Notes: generated from the sequence alone by a model not told the origin. Counted from the stretch's first letter, positions 8,679 through 18,193 are shown. The stretch: DNA of 64,000 bases from Bdellovibrionales bacterium (GCA_019695175.1 JAIBAM010000006.1:32699-96698); one strand, 5' to 3'. Numbers and translations are program-made.

Positions 8679-9121
8679 CTTGTGTTAGCTTTTATATGAG
8701 CACATAAATCACGCAAAGCCGCCATCACAGACTGCAGGTCATCACTTTTTCTAAGTGTTCGTTGGCTCTCATAGTTGCCGTTTTTTATATCACCGATATA
8801 ACTTTCAATAACTCGGGCTGGACCTGCCACTCGGTGGGTCATATATAAAGCAAAACAAAATGAAAAAACCGTATTGATAACAAAAGCAATGAGCGTGTAT
8901 AAAGATATGTCATATAACAAACTAGTGATAGCCGCCTCTGTTGCAAGATCTTGCCCTGAAAAAGAAACCATGTGCATTAACAAAGTATTAATGCGTTTGG
9001 TGATGAACATAAACATAAGGCCCATGACCGCGACACCACTGGAAGCAAAATAAAAGGCATATTTAATTTGAAAATTTGAGTCCACTAACAAATTTTTTAA
9101 CTTTCTATTTTTGCTACTCAT
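8663..9121 (-). CDS. Membrane protein with HAMP-like cytoplasmic segment
   Basis: A 152-residue protein with two membrane segments (about 22-45 and 75-98) separated by a short periplasmic loop. The cytoplasmic part resembles a HAMP linker (HRVAGPARVIESYIGDI followed by a short coiled coil). There is no kinase, cyclase or methyl-accepting output domain, so it is a truncated receptor-like protein. The ATG at 9119-9121 follows AGAGGGG with six bases' spacing; an upstream in-frame start would add 17 residues without a binding site. It is monocistronic and converges on ctpA. Function unknown; a role in assembling with other sensors is a guess. Confidence 0.75.
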   Translation of the reverse strand: MSSKNRKLKNLLVDSNFQIKYAFYFASSGVAVMGLMFMFITKRINTLLMHMVSFSGQDLATEAAITSLLYDISLYTLIAFVINTVFSFCFALYMTHRVAGPARVIESYIGDIKNGNYESQRTLRKSDDLQSVMAALRDLCAHIKANTSSKQK

Positions 9122-9256
9122 GATGAACCCCTCTTTAAGTTTTAGAAAAACAATTTTATAAAGTTTTCTCAATTATAAAAAATATCTGATCTTTATTTCA
9201 AAATTAGATTCTGCTATTTTGACAAAAATTTTTTATAAAGGGGAGGTAAAGATTTT

Positions 9257-9862
9257 ATGAGAGCTTTATTTGTATTTTCAACCTGGACATTCGTACTGTA
9301 TCTACATTCAACTCAAGCCGAACAAGCTAATTCACCCTCATTTGATGGTGTCACCCAATTCCAAGTCCTACCAGTCTACGGGAGGCTTCAAATAACCTGC
9401 CATCAGCGGTCATATCAACGTTCTAACCCTGCAGATCCCACCAAAATGGTTCTAACACAATGCTCAGATTCATTATTAAAACCATTTGAATTGGGTCACT
9501 TTAACTACGACCGAATTATTGATGCAGACACCGTTTTTATAGAAAACATCAGCAATCCTGACGCCCCAAAAAAGAGCTACGACTACAACGCTGAAACCAT
9601 GAAAAGCAAAAGTCGAGTGAATCTTTGGATCAATTCACTGCTACAACGTGCCTTACTCACTCCAGGAAACAACAAAATCCATATTTCTTTTTTTAAAAAA
9701 GATCGCTTACAATACGAAGATCAATTTGGCGTTTTTGTTGATAACACATCAGAGAAGGGTCAAACTTGCCCCTTAAAAACAATCAATTCCTTCGACATGA
9801 ATGATTGCTTCAATCCTCAAATGGCCTGTGAAAAATATTTTAACGGGCACTCATGCCTCTGA
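9257..9862 (+). CDS. Secreted hypothetical protein
   Basis: A 201-residue protein with a signal peptide (cleavage probably after STQAEQA) and six or more cysteines in the mature part, which suggests a disulphide-bonded periplasmic or extracellular protein. GGGGAGG lies upstream of the ATG. Its last 12 bases overlap the end of the trigger factor gene on the other strand. I recognise no family and see no enzymatic motif. Confidence 0.75.
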   Translation: MRALFVFSTWTFVLYLHSTQAEQANSPSFDGVTQFQVLPVYGRLQITCHQRSYQRSNPADPTKMVLTQCSDSLLKPFELGHFNYDRIIDADTVFIENISNPDAPKKSYDYNAETMKSKSRVNLWINSLLQRALLTPGNNKIHISFFKKDRLQYEDQFGVFVDNTSEKGQTCPLKTINSFDMNDCFNPQMACEKYFNGHSCL

Positions 9863-11194
9863 AGAAGAGGCCTTCGCTTTTACAACGACTTTTTCTAAAA
9901 TGAATGCAAAAACTTTTTCTTCCAAAAAAGCTCTTCTCGCATCTTCTTTCTTTTTGGCATGTTTTTGAAAGTATTGTGTGACAACACTAGGATCCAATCC
10001 CTTATCAGAGAATTTTGCGGATATATTTTGCAACAGTTCATCATCAGACACATCTACGTTCAATTTATTTACCAAGTGATTCACTAATAATTGAGAGTGA
10101 ATATAAAACTGTGCCGAATTATCCACATCCTCTTTATACTTCTCATATATATTCTTTTTTGCTTTTACTTTGTCTTCTGGGCTCATGTGTTGCTCTTCAA
10201 ACCGTCCATTAGCTATCCATTTCTTAAACATACTATTTATGATGGACTCTTTTTGAAATTGTACCAAAGTAGTTGGAATCAAAATGGAATTTTTTTCAGT
10301 CAACGCTTTAAGTACGCTCACATGGAAATTCTCCACATCAGCCTCTTTCCTCTCTCGAATCAAACGATCTTTCACGTTCGACCGAAATACTTCCATATTT
10401 TGTGAGCCAAGAAATTTAGTGGCAAACTCATCATTCATTTCTGGTAAAACCTGCAATAATATGGCCTTAAGAACTACTTTAAAACATACACTTTTACCTC
10501 GTAAACTCTCCTGGGGTTGATCTTCAGGAAATGCAAGGGTAAACTCTTTAGAATCATTTACTTTCATACCCACAATCGCGTCCTCGAACCCAGGTAAAAA
10601 TTCACCCTTGCCCAATACCACCCTATCCATCTGGGGTTGACTAAATTGAGGGGATTCACTTTCTCCCACGAGGTAAGAGGAGCTTTCTATCTGCACTACA
10701 TCCTGAAGTTGAGCTGGACGCTCTTCACTGATGGGTTTGTACTCAGTAAATATCTCTTGAAAACGCTGAACAAACTCATCCACATCTTTTTCTGTAACCT
10801 CTGGTTTTGGCTCAAAATCAACTTCAAGTCCCTCATAAGAAACAGAATCAATTTTTGGGAAAGTTTCAAACTCAGCGGTGAAGTTAAAATCTGAACTCCC
10901 GTCAAACTGCTGTAAATTGACTTCAGGTGAATCTGTGGGAACCAACTGATGACGATCCATAGCCTCATCCATAGACGAATTCACAAGGGATCGAATGGAT
11001 TCACTCCGAATTTCATGGGCATATTGTGAACTCACTATTTGTAGAGGTGCTTTACCTTTACGAAAGCCCTTGATGGTGACCAAGTTCTTCCATTTTTTTG
11101 TCACATTATCGATAGTTTTTTGAACTTGATCCGCAGGAACACTAATATTCAGACGGTGCTTTAAACCAGTATAGTTTTCAACTTCAATCTTCAA
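9851..11194 (-). CDS. tig: Trigger factor, ribosome-associated chaperone
   Basis: The first chaperone to meet nascent chains at the ribosome exit tunnel. The ribosome-binding signature GFRKGKAP lies at residues 43-50. The FKBP-like PPIase domain is in the middle (about 150-240) and the helical C-terminal cradle follows, giving 447 residues, close to the usual length. I chose a TTG start at 11192-11194 because AAGGAG lies six bases upstream and the product then begins MKIEVENYTG, as in other trigger factors. A longer upstream frame lacks a binding site. No clpP or clpX follows, unlike in many bacteria. Confidence 0.95.
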   Translation of the reverse strand: MKIEVENYTGLKHRLNISVPADQVQKTIDNVTKKWKNLVTIKGFRKGKAPLQIVSSQYAHEIRSESIRSLVNSSMDEAMDRHQLVPTDSPEVNLQQFDGSSDFNFTAEFETFPKIDSVSYEGLEVDFEPKPEVTEKDVDEFVQRFQEIFTEYKPISEERPAQLQDVVQIESSSYLVGESESPQFSQPQMDRVVLGKGEFLPGFEDAIVGMKVNDSKEFTLAFPEDQPQESLRGKSVCFKVVLKAILLQVLPEMNDEFATKFLGSQNMEVFRSNVKDRLIRERKEADVENFHVSVLKALTEKNSILIPTTLVQFQKESIINSMFKKWIANGRFEEQHMSPEDKVKAKKNIYEKYKEDVDNSAQFYIHSQLLVNHLVNKLNVDVSDDELLQNISAKFSDKGLDPSVVTQYFQKHAKKKEDARRAFLEEKVFAFILEKVVVKAKASSSEA

Positions 11195-11401
11195 ACCGAA
11201 CTCCTTTATTGCATTTACATGGAAAATTATGTTCTTAACAAATCTCGGGTAAAAATCCTTCGAATGGGTGCTAAGAAATATCCTTGACTGTTTGACCCTC
11301 CACACGTTCCTCTCTCAAACAAACCCCGGATATAGGCAGGACGAGTTATAAAGGCAAGCAGAATTTAATTTAAAGAGATCACTAAAAAGGAAAGTGTTGG
11401 A

Positions 11402-12346
11402 GTGAAAAGGGAAAATCAGGAAATTTTATTTATAACTGGAAAAGGGGGGGTGGGGAAAACTGCCCTTGCAGCCTCCCTAGCAAAAAGCAAGGCTCAAAAT
11501 GGAAAAAAGGTGCTTCTCGTGGAGTTGGGTGAACGTAGCTTCCACCAATATTTATTTCCACAATCAGGGTCTTACGCTCCGAAAAGGATTTCTGGAGTTT
11601 TTAATTTCAAAACACCCTCTGATCTCACTGGCGAACTTTGGTCTTGCCGTTGGGATTATATTTCATGCCTTAAAGAATACTTTTCTCATATCTTAAAAAT
11701 GGAAAAGATGGTCCATTTATTTTTTTCAAGCCAAATTATGGAAACCCTTTTGTCAGTGGCACCTGCATTAAATGAGTTGGCACTTTTAGGAAAAATAACC
11801 AGTGGGCTAAGAGGTGTCGGCCCCGATATGCCTTATGACTGCATTGTTGTGGATGCCTTCGCCACAGGTCACTTTAAAGCCTTACTTTTATCCCCCCTGG
11901 GTATGATTCAAGCGGTTCATTTTGGGCCAATGGCGGAACAATGCCAAAATATGATCACTGTTTTAAAACAATCCCTACAAGTTCAATATTACATTGTATC
12001 TTTGCCCGAAGAATTGGCTTTAAATGAAGCCCAAGAACTCAAAACCTTCCTATGGGAGAATTTTAAGCAAAAAGGAACCCTTATTGTAAATAAAGTGCTC
12101 CCAATAAGTCCGGATTCAGCGGAGCCCCTTGAGCGCGAACTTAGAAATCTCTCTGGAAACGCGTTTGTAGACTTCACCAACTTCGTAAAACAACAGCATC
12201 GCCATTGGAACAACGCCAAAGCTCTCCTTAAAAGTTGGAAGGGTCCCTCCATTTGCATCCCTTATTATTTGACCCACAACGGAATTGAATTGATAGACCA
12301 AATCAGTAGTACTCTCACTTCAAATCCAAAGGATTTCACCTCATGA
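11402..12346 (+). CDS. ArsA/Get3-type ATPase, first of a pair
   Basis: A 314-residue P-loop ATPase of the ArsA/Get3/MinD class. The deviant Walker A is GKGGVGKTALA near residue 12. The switch-II-like region is VVDAFATGHF, comparable with DTAPTGH in ArsA. The start is GTG after AAAGGAAA. It overlaps the next gene by four bases; both encode ArsA-like ATPases, so a heterodimer equivalent to the two halves of E. coli ArsA is likely. No arsenite pump or arsR is nearby, so resistance to arsenic is doubtful. Two separate ArsA-like genes are common in myxobacteria and Bdellovibrio; their cargo is not known to me. Confidence 0.85.
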   Translation: MKRENQEILFITGKGGVGKTALAASLAKSKAQNGKKVLLVELGERSFHQYLFPQSGSYAPKRISGVFNFKTPSDLTGELWSCRWDYISCLKEYFSHILKMEKMVHLFFSSQIMETLLSVAPALNELALLGKITSGLRGVGPDMPYDCIVVDAFATGHFKALLLSPLGMIQAVHFGPMAEQCQNMITVLKQSLQVQYYIVSLPEELALNEAQELKTFLWENFKQKGTLIVNKVLPISPDSAEPLERELRNLSGNAFVDFTNFVKQQHRHWNNAKALLKSWKGPSICIPYYLTHNGIELIDQISSTLTSNPKDFTS

Positions 12347-13380
12347 GGCCTTGGGAAAATAAAAATATTGTAGTTTGTATTGGAACCGGCGGTGTGGGAA
12401 AAACCACCGTTTCGGCAGCCCTGGGTATGGCAGCTGCAAAAGGTGGCAAGCGCGTTTTGGTACTCACCGTAGACCCAGCCCAAAGACTAGCCGATGCTTT
12501 GGGTATTCAAAAAAATGGTGAAGATGTTGTCGTCGCCCATTACAAATCAGGATCGCTTTCTGCAGCCCTGGTTGATTCCAAACTTATTTTTACGCAATTT
12601 ATAGAAAAGTTTTCCTCCAACCCAGAAAGTGCAAAAAAACTCATAAACAATCGACTTTTTCAACAGCTCATGACCCACCTCAGTGGAACCCAGGAGTTTA
12701 CCGCAATGGAAAGGCTGTTAAATTCCGTGACTCTTAACAAATATGATTTAATTATTTTAGACACCCCACCGACTCAACACGCCATTGACTTTTTAAACGC
12801 TCCAGAAAAAATCTTTCGACTTTTGCAAAGCCCGCTCCCCCAGTGGTTTTCCAAATCTCACTCCCTCGGTTTTTGGCAAAAAAAAATTATGCAAGGGTCA
12901 GAGAAATTGTTTCCTCTTTTGGAAAAGGTCACCGGCAGTCACTTTCTTACAGAATTAAAAGATTTTTTTGTTTCCCTCGGAGGACTCCAAGAAACCGTAG
13001 TTCAACATAGCCTGCAAGTTCATGGCCTTCTCTCTTCCCCCCAAACCTCCTTTATCTTAATAACGGCTCTGGACCAAATTAAGTTATTCGATGCCAAAGA
13101 GTTACTTCAAAGTTTGGAAAAGTCTGGACATAGAATTGAAGGAATCATAGTAAATCGAAGCACGCCTCTTTGGTCCAAAACAGTTCAAAACTCCGCTCAA
13201 AATTTACGCCCCCCCTTTCTGGATTTAGTAAATTATCACAGAGAAAGTGAAACCCTTTTTCAAAATCAGATATTAAAATGGAATCTTCAGGTTCCAATTT
13301 TTTCCATCCCGGAAGAAACAGAGCCTTTAGATGGTCTCTCAGGAATTGAAAAAATCTCCAGTAACTTAGATCTTAATTAA
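12343..13380 (+). CDS. ArsA/Get3-type ATPase, second of a pair
   Basis: A 345-residue ATPase with deviant Walker A GTGGVGKTT near residue 15, the family segment TVDPAQRLADALG and the switch motif LDTPPTQHAIDFL. This copy keeps the DP motif and is closer to canonical ArsA than its partner. It lacks the paired cysteines and long C-terminal extension of metalloid-sensing ArsA. It starts within the stop of the preceding gene (ATGA), which implies equimolar synthesis. The window gives no cargo. Other possibilities include tail-anchored protein targeting or assembly of a surface machine. Confidence 0.88.
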   Translation: MRPWENKNIVVCIGTGGVGKTTVSAALGMAAAKGGKRVLVLTVDPAQRLADALGIQKNGEDVVVAHYKSGSLSAALVDSKLIFTQFIEKFSSNPESAKKLINNRLFQQLMTHLSGTQEFTAMERLLNSVTLNKYDLIILDTPPTQHAIDFLNAPEKIFRLLQSPLPQWFSKSHSLGFWQKKIMQGSEKLFPLLEKVTGSHFLTELKDFFVSLGGLQETVVQHSLQVHGLLSSPQTSFILITALDQIKLFDAKELLQSLEKSGHRIEGIIVNRSTPLWSKTVQNSAQNLRPPFLDLVNYHRESETLFQNQILKWNLQVPIFSIPEETEPLDGLSGIEKISSNLDLN

Positions 13381-13394
13381 GACCGTTACATTTT

Positions 13395-13435
13395 AAACCT
13401 TGTTCGGGGATGCTGCGTCTAGGAAATGGTTCAGA
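13395..13435. repeat. Dispersed intergenic repeat copy (R2)
   Basis: CCTTGTTCGGGGATGCTGCGTCTAGG matches the left half of the full palindrome at 40014-40070 with few differences, while the right arm is eroded. It lies just downstream of the second ArsA gene. Confidence 0.5.
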
Positions 13436-13528
13436 GATATACTTTAAGACCATCTAATGATCAGATAAAATGTCACATTAACAAAATAAAAAAAGCAAAA
13501 AATGCAGAAGCTTAATGAAGGTCATTTT

Positions 13529-14668
13529 ATGCACAGAAAAAAAAATTTCTCGCGTTCCAAAACTCTAATCACAATAGGGCTTATTTATTTTTTCATAGTT
13601 CTTGGGTGTAAAAATGCCCCTGAAATGACAGAGAATACGAATCTTCAATACAAAAATGACATTTTAAACAAAAAATTGGACCTCGGACTTAAAGCGCTGG
13701 AAGAGGAAAACTACAACCGAGCAAAAGACATCTTCAGCAAAATTCTTGTGCAAAGCCCCGCAACAGAATTGGATTTTGTTATTTTATTTAATTTAGCCAG
13801 CTCCTATGAAGGACTGAAAGATTGCAATAAAGCAACTGAGGTCTATCGCCAGATTGTAAACGGTGCGCTGGCTAAATTTGAACGCCTGACCGCGTACTCT
13901 TTACTCCGTTTGAGTTACACCTATGAATGTTTAGGACAAGATCAAAAAGCGTTAGCAGCTCTTTTAGATGTAAGCAAAAAATCCACCCTACTCCAGGAAG
14001 ATATGCAGAAAACGGATTTACCTTCCCGTCTTGCTTCTGCCTATGTCAAAGTAGGCAACCCCACAGAAGCCAAAAAATATTTTTTGCAAGCCTTAAATGG
14101 GGTTAAATTTTTACAAAATAAATATAAAGAGTCTAAAGTTTTATCCGACACCTTAGCGCGCACCTTGTATTTCATGGGCAAAAGCAATATCCCGCTTAAT
14201 GAATTCAAAAAAAATCCTACAGTTCAATTAGAAAACATTAGATATTTACAACTATATTTATTACAAGCTGTGGAGTTAAACAATCGTCAATGGTCCCCAA
14301 AAGCAAGTCAAGAAATTCTCCATAACTATCATCAGTTATGGAGTGTTTTATCAGAAAAAGTGGATTCGCAATCCTATAGATTGGATACGCTAAAATCAGC
14401 TTTGCAAACGGTTCGACAATTAAGAATGCAAAGAATTCCCAACCGTAATGAATCCCATTTAATAAAGAGTTTATTTGAAAACCTGGAGGAAGAAGAAAAT
14501 AAAATAACCCTCGCCTTATCCTCACAACAACCCCTAATAGACTTGACTCCTCAAGAAAAAAATCGTCAATCCATTAAACAAAGTGGTAAAGTTGTGGCTC
14601 AAAAAGAATCTATTTTGGAAAAAAAAGCTCAGAGAAAAAAAATAGCACCAATACAAAATCCAAAATAA
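13529..14668 (+). CDS. TPR-repeat lipoprotein
   Basis: A 379-residue lipoprotein: the N-terminal signal ends in IVLGCKN, a good lipobox. The mature part begins with about five tetratricopeptide repeats (residues of about 45-220, such as LGLKALEEENYNRAKDIFSK), which mediate protein contacts, and ends in a lysine-rich helical tail. The ATG at 13529 follows GAAGG with seven bases' spacing; an in-frame ATG at 13502 is less likely. It follows the ArsA pair by about 150 bases and precedes a CysZ-like gene by 25. The ArsA-TPR neighbourhood suggests a scaffolding role, which is inference. Confidence 0.8.
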   Translation: MHRKKNFSRSKTLITIGLIYFFIVLGCKNAPEMTENTNLQYKNDILNKKLDLGLKALEEENYNRAKDIFSKILVQSPATELDFVILFNLASSYEGLKDCNKATEVYRQIVNGALAKFERLTAYSLLRLSYTYECLGQDQKALAALLDVSKKSTLLQEDMQKTDLPSRLASAYVKVGNPTEAKKYFLQALNGVKFLQNKYKESKVLSDTLARTLYFMGKSNIPLNEFKKNPTVQLENIRYLQLYLLQAVELNNRQWSPKASQEILHNYHQLWSVLSEKVDSQSYRLDTLKSALQTVRQLRMQRIPNRNESHLIKSLFENLEEEENKITLALSSQQPLIDLTPQEKNRQSIKQSGKVVAQKESILEKKAQRKKIAPIQNPK

Positions 14669-14693
14669 TTTAAAATAAAAATGGTGTCATATT

Positions 14694-15449
14694 ATGAATG
14701 GGACAAAAAAAAATGACTTTGTGGGGGGATTGAAACTCTCACTTACTGGATATCTTTTCTTAAAAAAGAACCCGTCACTTTGGAAATGGATTTTAATTCC
14801 TTGGATTATTTCGGCTTTAAGTCTGATTCTCGGTTGGATCTGGGGATTTAAAAAAGTCCCCGGTTGGACTCATCATTTTTTACAACTTTTTAACTCGTGG
14901 ATTCCTGAATCTCTTACACCCTGGATACAAGTACCACTCAATCTCATTGTGGGGCTGCTTTTTTTTATGGTTTGGTTTTATTTAATTCTCGCTTTTTCCT
15001 CTCTCGTGTCATCGCCATTTTTAGGAATTTTAGCGGAGCGAACTCTTCAATTACAGAAAACCACTCTTCCGTTTTCCAAGCGACTCTCAAGTCGAATTTA
15101 TTTTATAATTAAAATGCTATGGGTTTCTCTTTTAAAACTAATTATTTTCAGTTTTTGCGCTTTAATACTTCTTATTTTTTCTCTTCTTCCAGGCATTAAT
15201 TTAATCATCAGTTTTTTGTTCTTGTTACTCTTATCTGCAGATATTTTTGATTACTCATTTGAGGCCTTGGGCTACAATATTCAGCAACGTTTACATCTGT
15301 GGAGACAACTTCGCATGGAGTTAACTGGGACCTCTGTCTTCCTAACATTGACTTCTCTAATTCCTGGTTTTACCGTCATATTTATTCCTTTGGCTGTTAT
15401 AGGAGCCGCAAACTTACTCGCATTTAAACTTAAAATGGAGAACCAATGA
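14694..15449 (+). CDS. EI24/CysZ-family membrane protein
   Basis: A 251-residue inner-membrane protein with a short N-terminal region (FVGGLKLSLTGYLFLKKNPS) typical of the EI24/CysZ family, then four or more membrane segments and amphipathic helices. CysZ imports sulphate for cysteine synthesis, and the next gene, overlapping by four bases, makes a cysteine-containing peptide. That fits, but many family members are unassigned, so I give no symbol. Confidence 0.8.
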   Translation: MNGTKKNDFVGGLKLSLTGYLFLKKNPSLWKWILIPWIISALSLILGWIWGFKKVPGWTHHFLQLFNSWIPESLTPWIQVPLNLIVGLLFFMVWFYLILAFSSLVSSPFLGILAERTLQLQKTTLPFSKRLSSRIYFIIKMLWVSLLKLIIFSFCALILLIFSLLPGINLIISFLFLLLLSADIFDYSFEALGYNIQQRLHLWRQLRMELTGTSVFLTLTSLIPGFTVIFIPLAVIGAANLLAFKLKMENQ

Positions 15450-16702
15450 TTCAAGACGAAATACATCGCCAAATTGTGGCTCATTTGGACAAAGTTGATT
15501 CATGGTTTCGCAAGGAACGGCAAGGACTTTTTTTTCCATTTTATTCCAGTTTTGATATTCGAGACTCGGGTTTCAAAGTTGCACCTGTTGATGCCAATAT
15601 CTTTCCTGCAGGAGTGAATAACATCTGTTCAACCGATTTGGAAAATGCCGTTGGTACAGTTAAGAGTTACTTCCAACGTCATTACCCCCACTACAAAGAT
15701 ATTATCCTTTTAACCGAAGAACACACCCAAAACCCCTACTACTGGGACAATGTGAGAACACTATTTAACCTCCTTCAGGAAGCCGAGTTGAATGTGGTTG
15801 TGGCGATGCCTCGAAATTTAAGTCAACCCATTGTGGTACAATGTGCTTCAGGGACAATGCTCACCGTTTATGGATCCGAACGCAAAGGGGACCAAGTTAT
15901 TGCCAACGGCAAAGTCGCTGATCTTGTAATTAGCAACAATGATTTTTCAGACGCCTATCGTGATTGGGTCCATGATCTGAGTACACCGATCAACCCTCCT
16001 CACAGTCTGGGTTGGCATCAAAGAAAAAAAGATGAGTTTTTTAAAGAGTACAATCAGCTGGCAGATCAGTTTTGTCACCTCATAGGGGTGGACCCTTTAT
16101 GGCTTACAGTGGAGACACAGGTTTTTAAAAGTTTCGATATCAATGATGAAAAATGTCGGTTGGAGTTGGCGGATCAGGTAGATGATGTACTCGCCAACTT
16201 AGAAAAAAAGTATAAACAAAGAAAAATCGATACAAAACCTTTTGTATTTATAAAGAACAATTCTGGAACCTATGGCCTAGGTGTAATTCAGGCAGAAACG
16301 GGGGATGAGATCCGAAGTTGGTCTTACAAATCTAGAAAAAAAATGAAAGCCGCAAAAGGCGGTCGAGACATTGAACAAGTCATTATACAAGAGGGAATCC
16401 CTTCCTTGCTAAAATCCGAAGGCGCCACTGCAGAACCCACTATTTACATGATTGGTTGCCAATTGGCGGGTGGTTTTTTAAGAACTCATGGTGATAAAAG
16501 TCCCAGAGAAAATTTGAATAGCCCAGGAGCGGTCTTTCGACGATTGTGCGTCTCTGATTTAAAAGTCAATGTGGCAGGTCATCCCATGGAAAATGTTTAT
16601 GGTTGGGCCGCGAAACTAGGTTTCCTGGCCATTGCCCGGGAAGCAAAAATTCACCAAATCACCTGCCCTTCGTTCGTCTGTCATTCAAAAGAGGTCTATT
16701 AA
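15446..16702 (+). CDS. gshA: Glutamate-cysteine ligase, ATP-grasp-like proteobacterial type
   Basis: It catalyses the first step of glutathione synthesis, joining glutamate to cysteine with ATP. The 418-residue sequence matches the GshA family found in Acidithiobacillus and other proteobacteria, not the E. coli type. Recognisable blocks are VDANIFPAGVNNICSTDLE near residue 50, VFIKNNSGTYGLGV near 268 (nucleotide-binding) and the C-terminal NSPGAVFRRLCVSDL. It is coupled to the CysZ-like gene by an ATGA overlap. No gshB is in this window. Confidence 0.88.
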   Translation: MIQDEIHRQIVAHLDKVDSWFRKERQGLFFPFYSSFDIRDSGFKVAPVDANIFPAGVNNICSTDLENAVGTVKSYFQRHYPHYKDIILLTEEHTQNPYYWDNVRTLFNLLQEAELNVVVAMPRNLSQPIVVQCASGTMLTVYGSERKGDQVIANGKVADLVISNNDFSDAYRDWVHDLSTPINPPHSLGWHQRKKDEFFKEYNQLADQFCHLIGVDPLWLTVETQVFKSFDINDEKCRLELADQVDDVLANLEKKYKQRKIDTKPFVFIKNNSGTYGLGVIQAETGDEIRSWSYKSRKKMKAAKGGRDIEQVIIQEGIPSLLKSEGATAEPTIYMIGCQLAGGFLRTHGDKSPRENLNSPGAVFRRLCVSDLKVNVAGHPMENVYGWAAKLGFLAIAREAKIHQITCPSFVCHSKEVY

Positions 16703-16703
16703 A

Positions 16704-17366
16704 ATGAATCAAAAAAAAATGACCCGCTTGGCTTTAGTGGTTTTTCTATCCTTTCTAGCAGTTGGAATTTATACAATCCACAATCGTCCCTTTGGCCTGG
16801 TGTTTGTGGAGCTGGGTAATGGCCGATCCCCTGCAGCCATAAAAAAAACCTATGATGTCTCCCAATTAGAGGGAATAGCTCTCTCCAAAAAGATTCAAGA
16901 GAGAGTCATTGGTGAAGCGGTCATCGTCCAACATTCAGAAAATATTGGAATCCAATTAGGTCAATTTGTTATCGAAGGTAACGAAAACAGAAAAATCCTC
17001 GCCTGCTCAGTCTACAATAAAGTGCAGTTAAAATTCATGGCGCAAGGCGAAGCCTCAGCAGGCGGGTCCCCCATGATGACTGTGGAAAGTGATTGTCGAA
17101 TTTCTGAAGAAAATATTTTAATGATTCAACCCATTTGGGTTCCAACAAAAATAATTTTATTTAGCCCAACTTCTACAAAACATTTTTCATTTGAAGGAAG
17201 TGAACCTATCTCTATTGAATTTCAAGATATCAACGAGCAATGGCCTAGAAAGTGGATCCTGCAGTCTTTAAAAATGTACAATAGCGAAAACAAAGAACAG
17301 CAAATTTCCATTTCCAGGCAAGAGATTCTCCAGGTGGCACCCCACTCACTCGTGATGGAGTGGTGA
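16704..17366 (+). CDS. Membrane-anchored hypothetical protein
   Basis: A 220-residue protein with one N-terminal hydrophobic segment (about 8-27), either an uncleaved signal anchor or a signal peptide, and a periplasmic domain rich in beta strands. The ATG at 16704 follows AGAGG and lies directly after the gshA stop. A longer in-frame start inside gshA has no binding site. Two cysteines (in ILACSVYNK and VESDCRI) could form a disulphide. No family recognised. Confidence 0.7.
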   Translation: MNQKKMTRLALVVFLSFLAVGIYTIHNRPFGLVFVELGNGRSPAAIKKTYDVSQLEGIALSKKIQERVIGEAVIVQHSENIGIQLGQFVIEGNENRKILACSVYNKVQLKFMAQGEASAGGSPMMTVESDCRISEENILMIQPIWVPTKIILFSPTSTKHFSFEGSEPISIEFQDINEQWPRKWILQSLKMYNSENKEQQISISRQEILQVAPHSLVMEW

Positions 17367-17413
17367 GTTTAAAGGAAAGAGCTCTTCATAACAAAAGACC
17401 CTTACGAAATAAC

Positions 17414-18103
17414 TTATAGAATTTCTTTTAATTCACGATAAAAATCATTAGTTTTAATAAATCTCATCCCCGCCCCATTACTGTTGGCTTCATTTTTCCT
17501 TCGAAACCAAACCACTCGAGCAGTAATATTATGAGTTTTATTAATTTGATCCAAATCCACCCTAAGCCGGACCATTTCTCCCACATCGAATTTACAATTA
17601 TGATTGAACTCGCAATAGGCCCCACTCATGGAAAGATTAAACATCTCCACTTCAATTGCCTCTCCCGTCGTAAAAGTCTCAATTTGAGCCGACTGTCGAG
17701 TCGTAAAACGACGATGGATTTGCTGGGGAATACTTTTCTTTTGAATAAGTTTTTGAGTCAACCCACTTAGTGTTTTCCAATCATAGGGTTTTTCCAGATA
17801 ATGAACATTCAAATTATCATTAATAAGTTTTTTTTGATCTTCCAATGGAGCTGAGAGAAGCAACAAAGAGCGATCAAAGCCATCTTCGCGAATGTCCCTT
17901 ACCAAATTTAAATCTTTTGATGACAAAAGATCGGTTTCATACAACAATAGATTTGTTTTTTGCTGACTCAATAATTCTCGAGTTCTGTTCTGATCGAAAG
18001 AAATCCTGACCTCATAGGGCAGCTGCGTTTCCATACTATGTTTTATTTTCTCACCTATCTCAATACTTCCGTTACAATGTATTAATAGTTTTTGCATAGA
18101 CAT
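17414..18103 (-). CDS. Pseudo-receiver plus PilZ domain protein (c-di-GMP effector)
   Basis: A 229-residue cytoplasmic protein. Residues 1-120 have the pattern of a response-regulator receiver, including the late lysine (YLEKPYDW, K105), but the phospho-acceptor position is tyrosine (LLLYETD, Y55) and the N-terminal acidic pair is missing. Phosphorylation is therefore unlikely. Residues 125-229 form a PilZ domain with the c-di-GMP-binding RFTTR (132-136) and NLSMSG (156-161) intact. It probably reads c-di-GMP and passes the signal by protein contact. It lies beside a degenerate SpoIIE-like gene in the same orientation, 90 bases apart. Confidence 0.85.
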   Translation of the reverse strand: MSMQKLLIHCNGSIEIGEKIKHSMETQLPYEVRISFDQNRTRELLSQQKTNLLLYETDLLSSKDLNLVRDIREDGFDRSLLLLSAPLEDQKKLINDNLNVHYLEKPYDWKTLSGLTQKLIQKKSIPQQIHRRFTTRQSAQIETFTTGEAIEVEMFNLSMSGAYCEFNHNCKFDVGEMVRLRVDLDQINKTHNITARVVWFRRKNEANSNGAGMRFIKTNDFYRELKEIL

Positions 18104-18193
18104 TTCTTCGGCAAAATCTAACTAAAAATAAACCTTCCTTTGTCAAAAAAATGATCTAATTTTTAAAAATTAAAAAACCCCTAACTAACTGTC

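Noticed and set aside
9851..11194. Several plus-strand frames inside trigger factor
   Set aside because: They are antisense shadows; the minus-strand frame has the full set of trigger factor landmarks.
11402..13380. Arsenic resistance operon
   Set aside because: Two ArsA-like ATPases but no arsB, acr3, arsR, arsC or arsD nearby, and the metalloid-binding cysteines are not seen.
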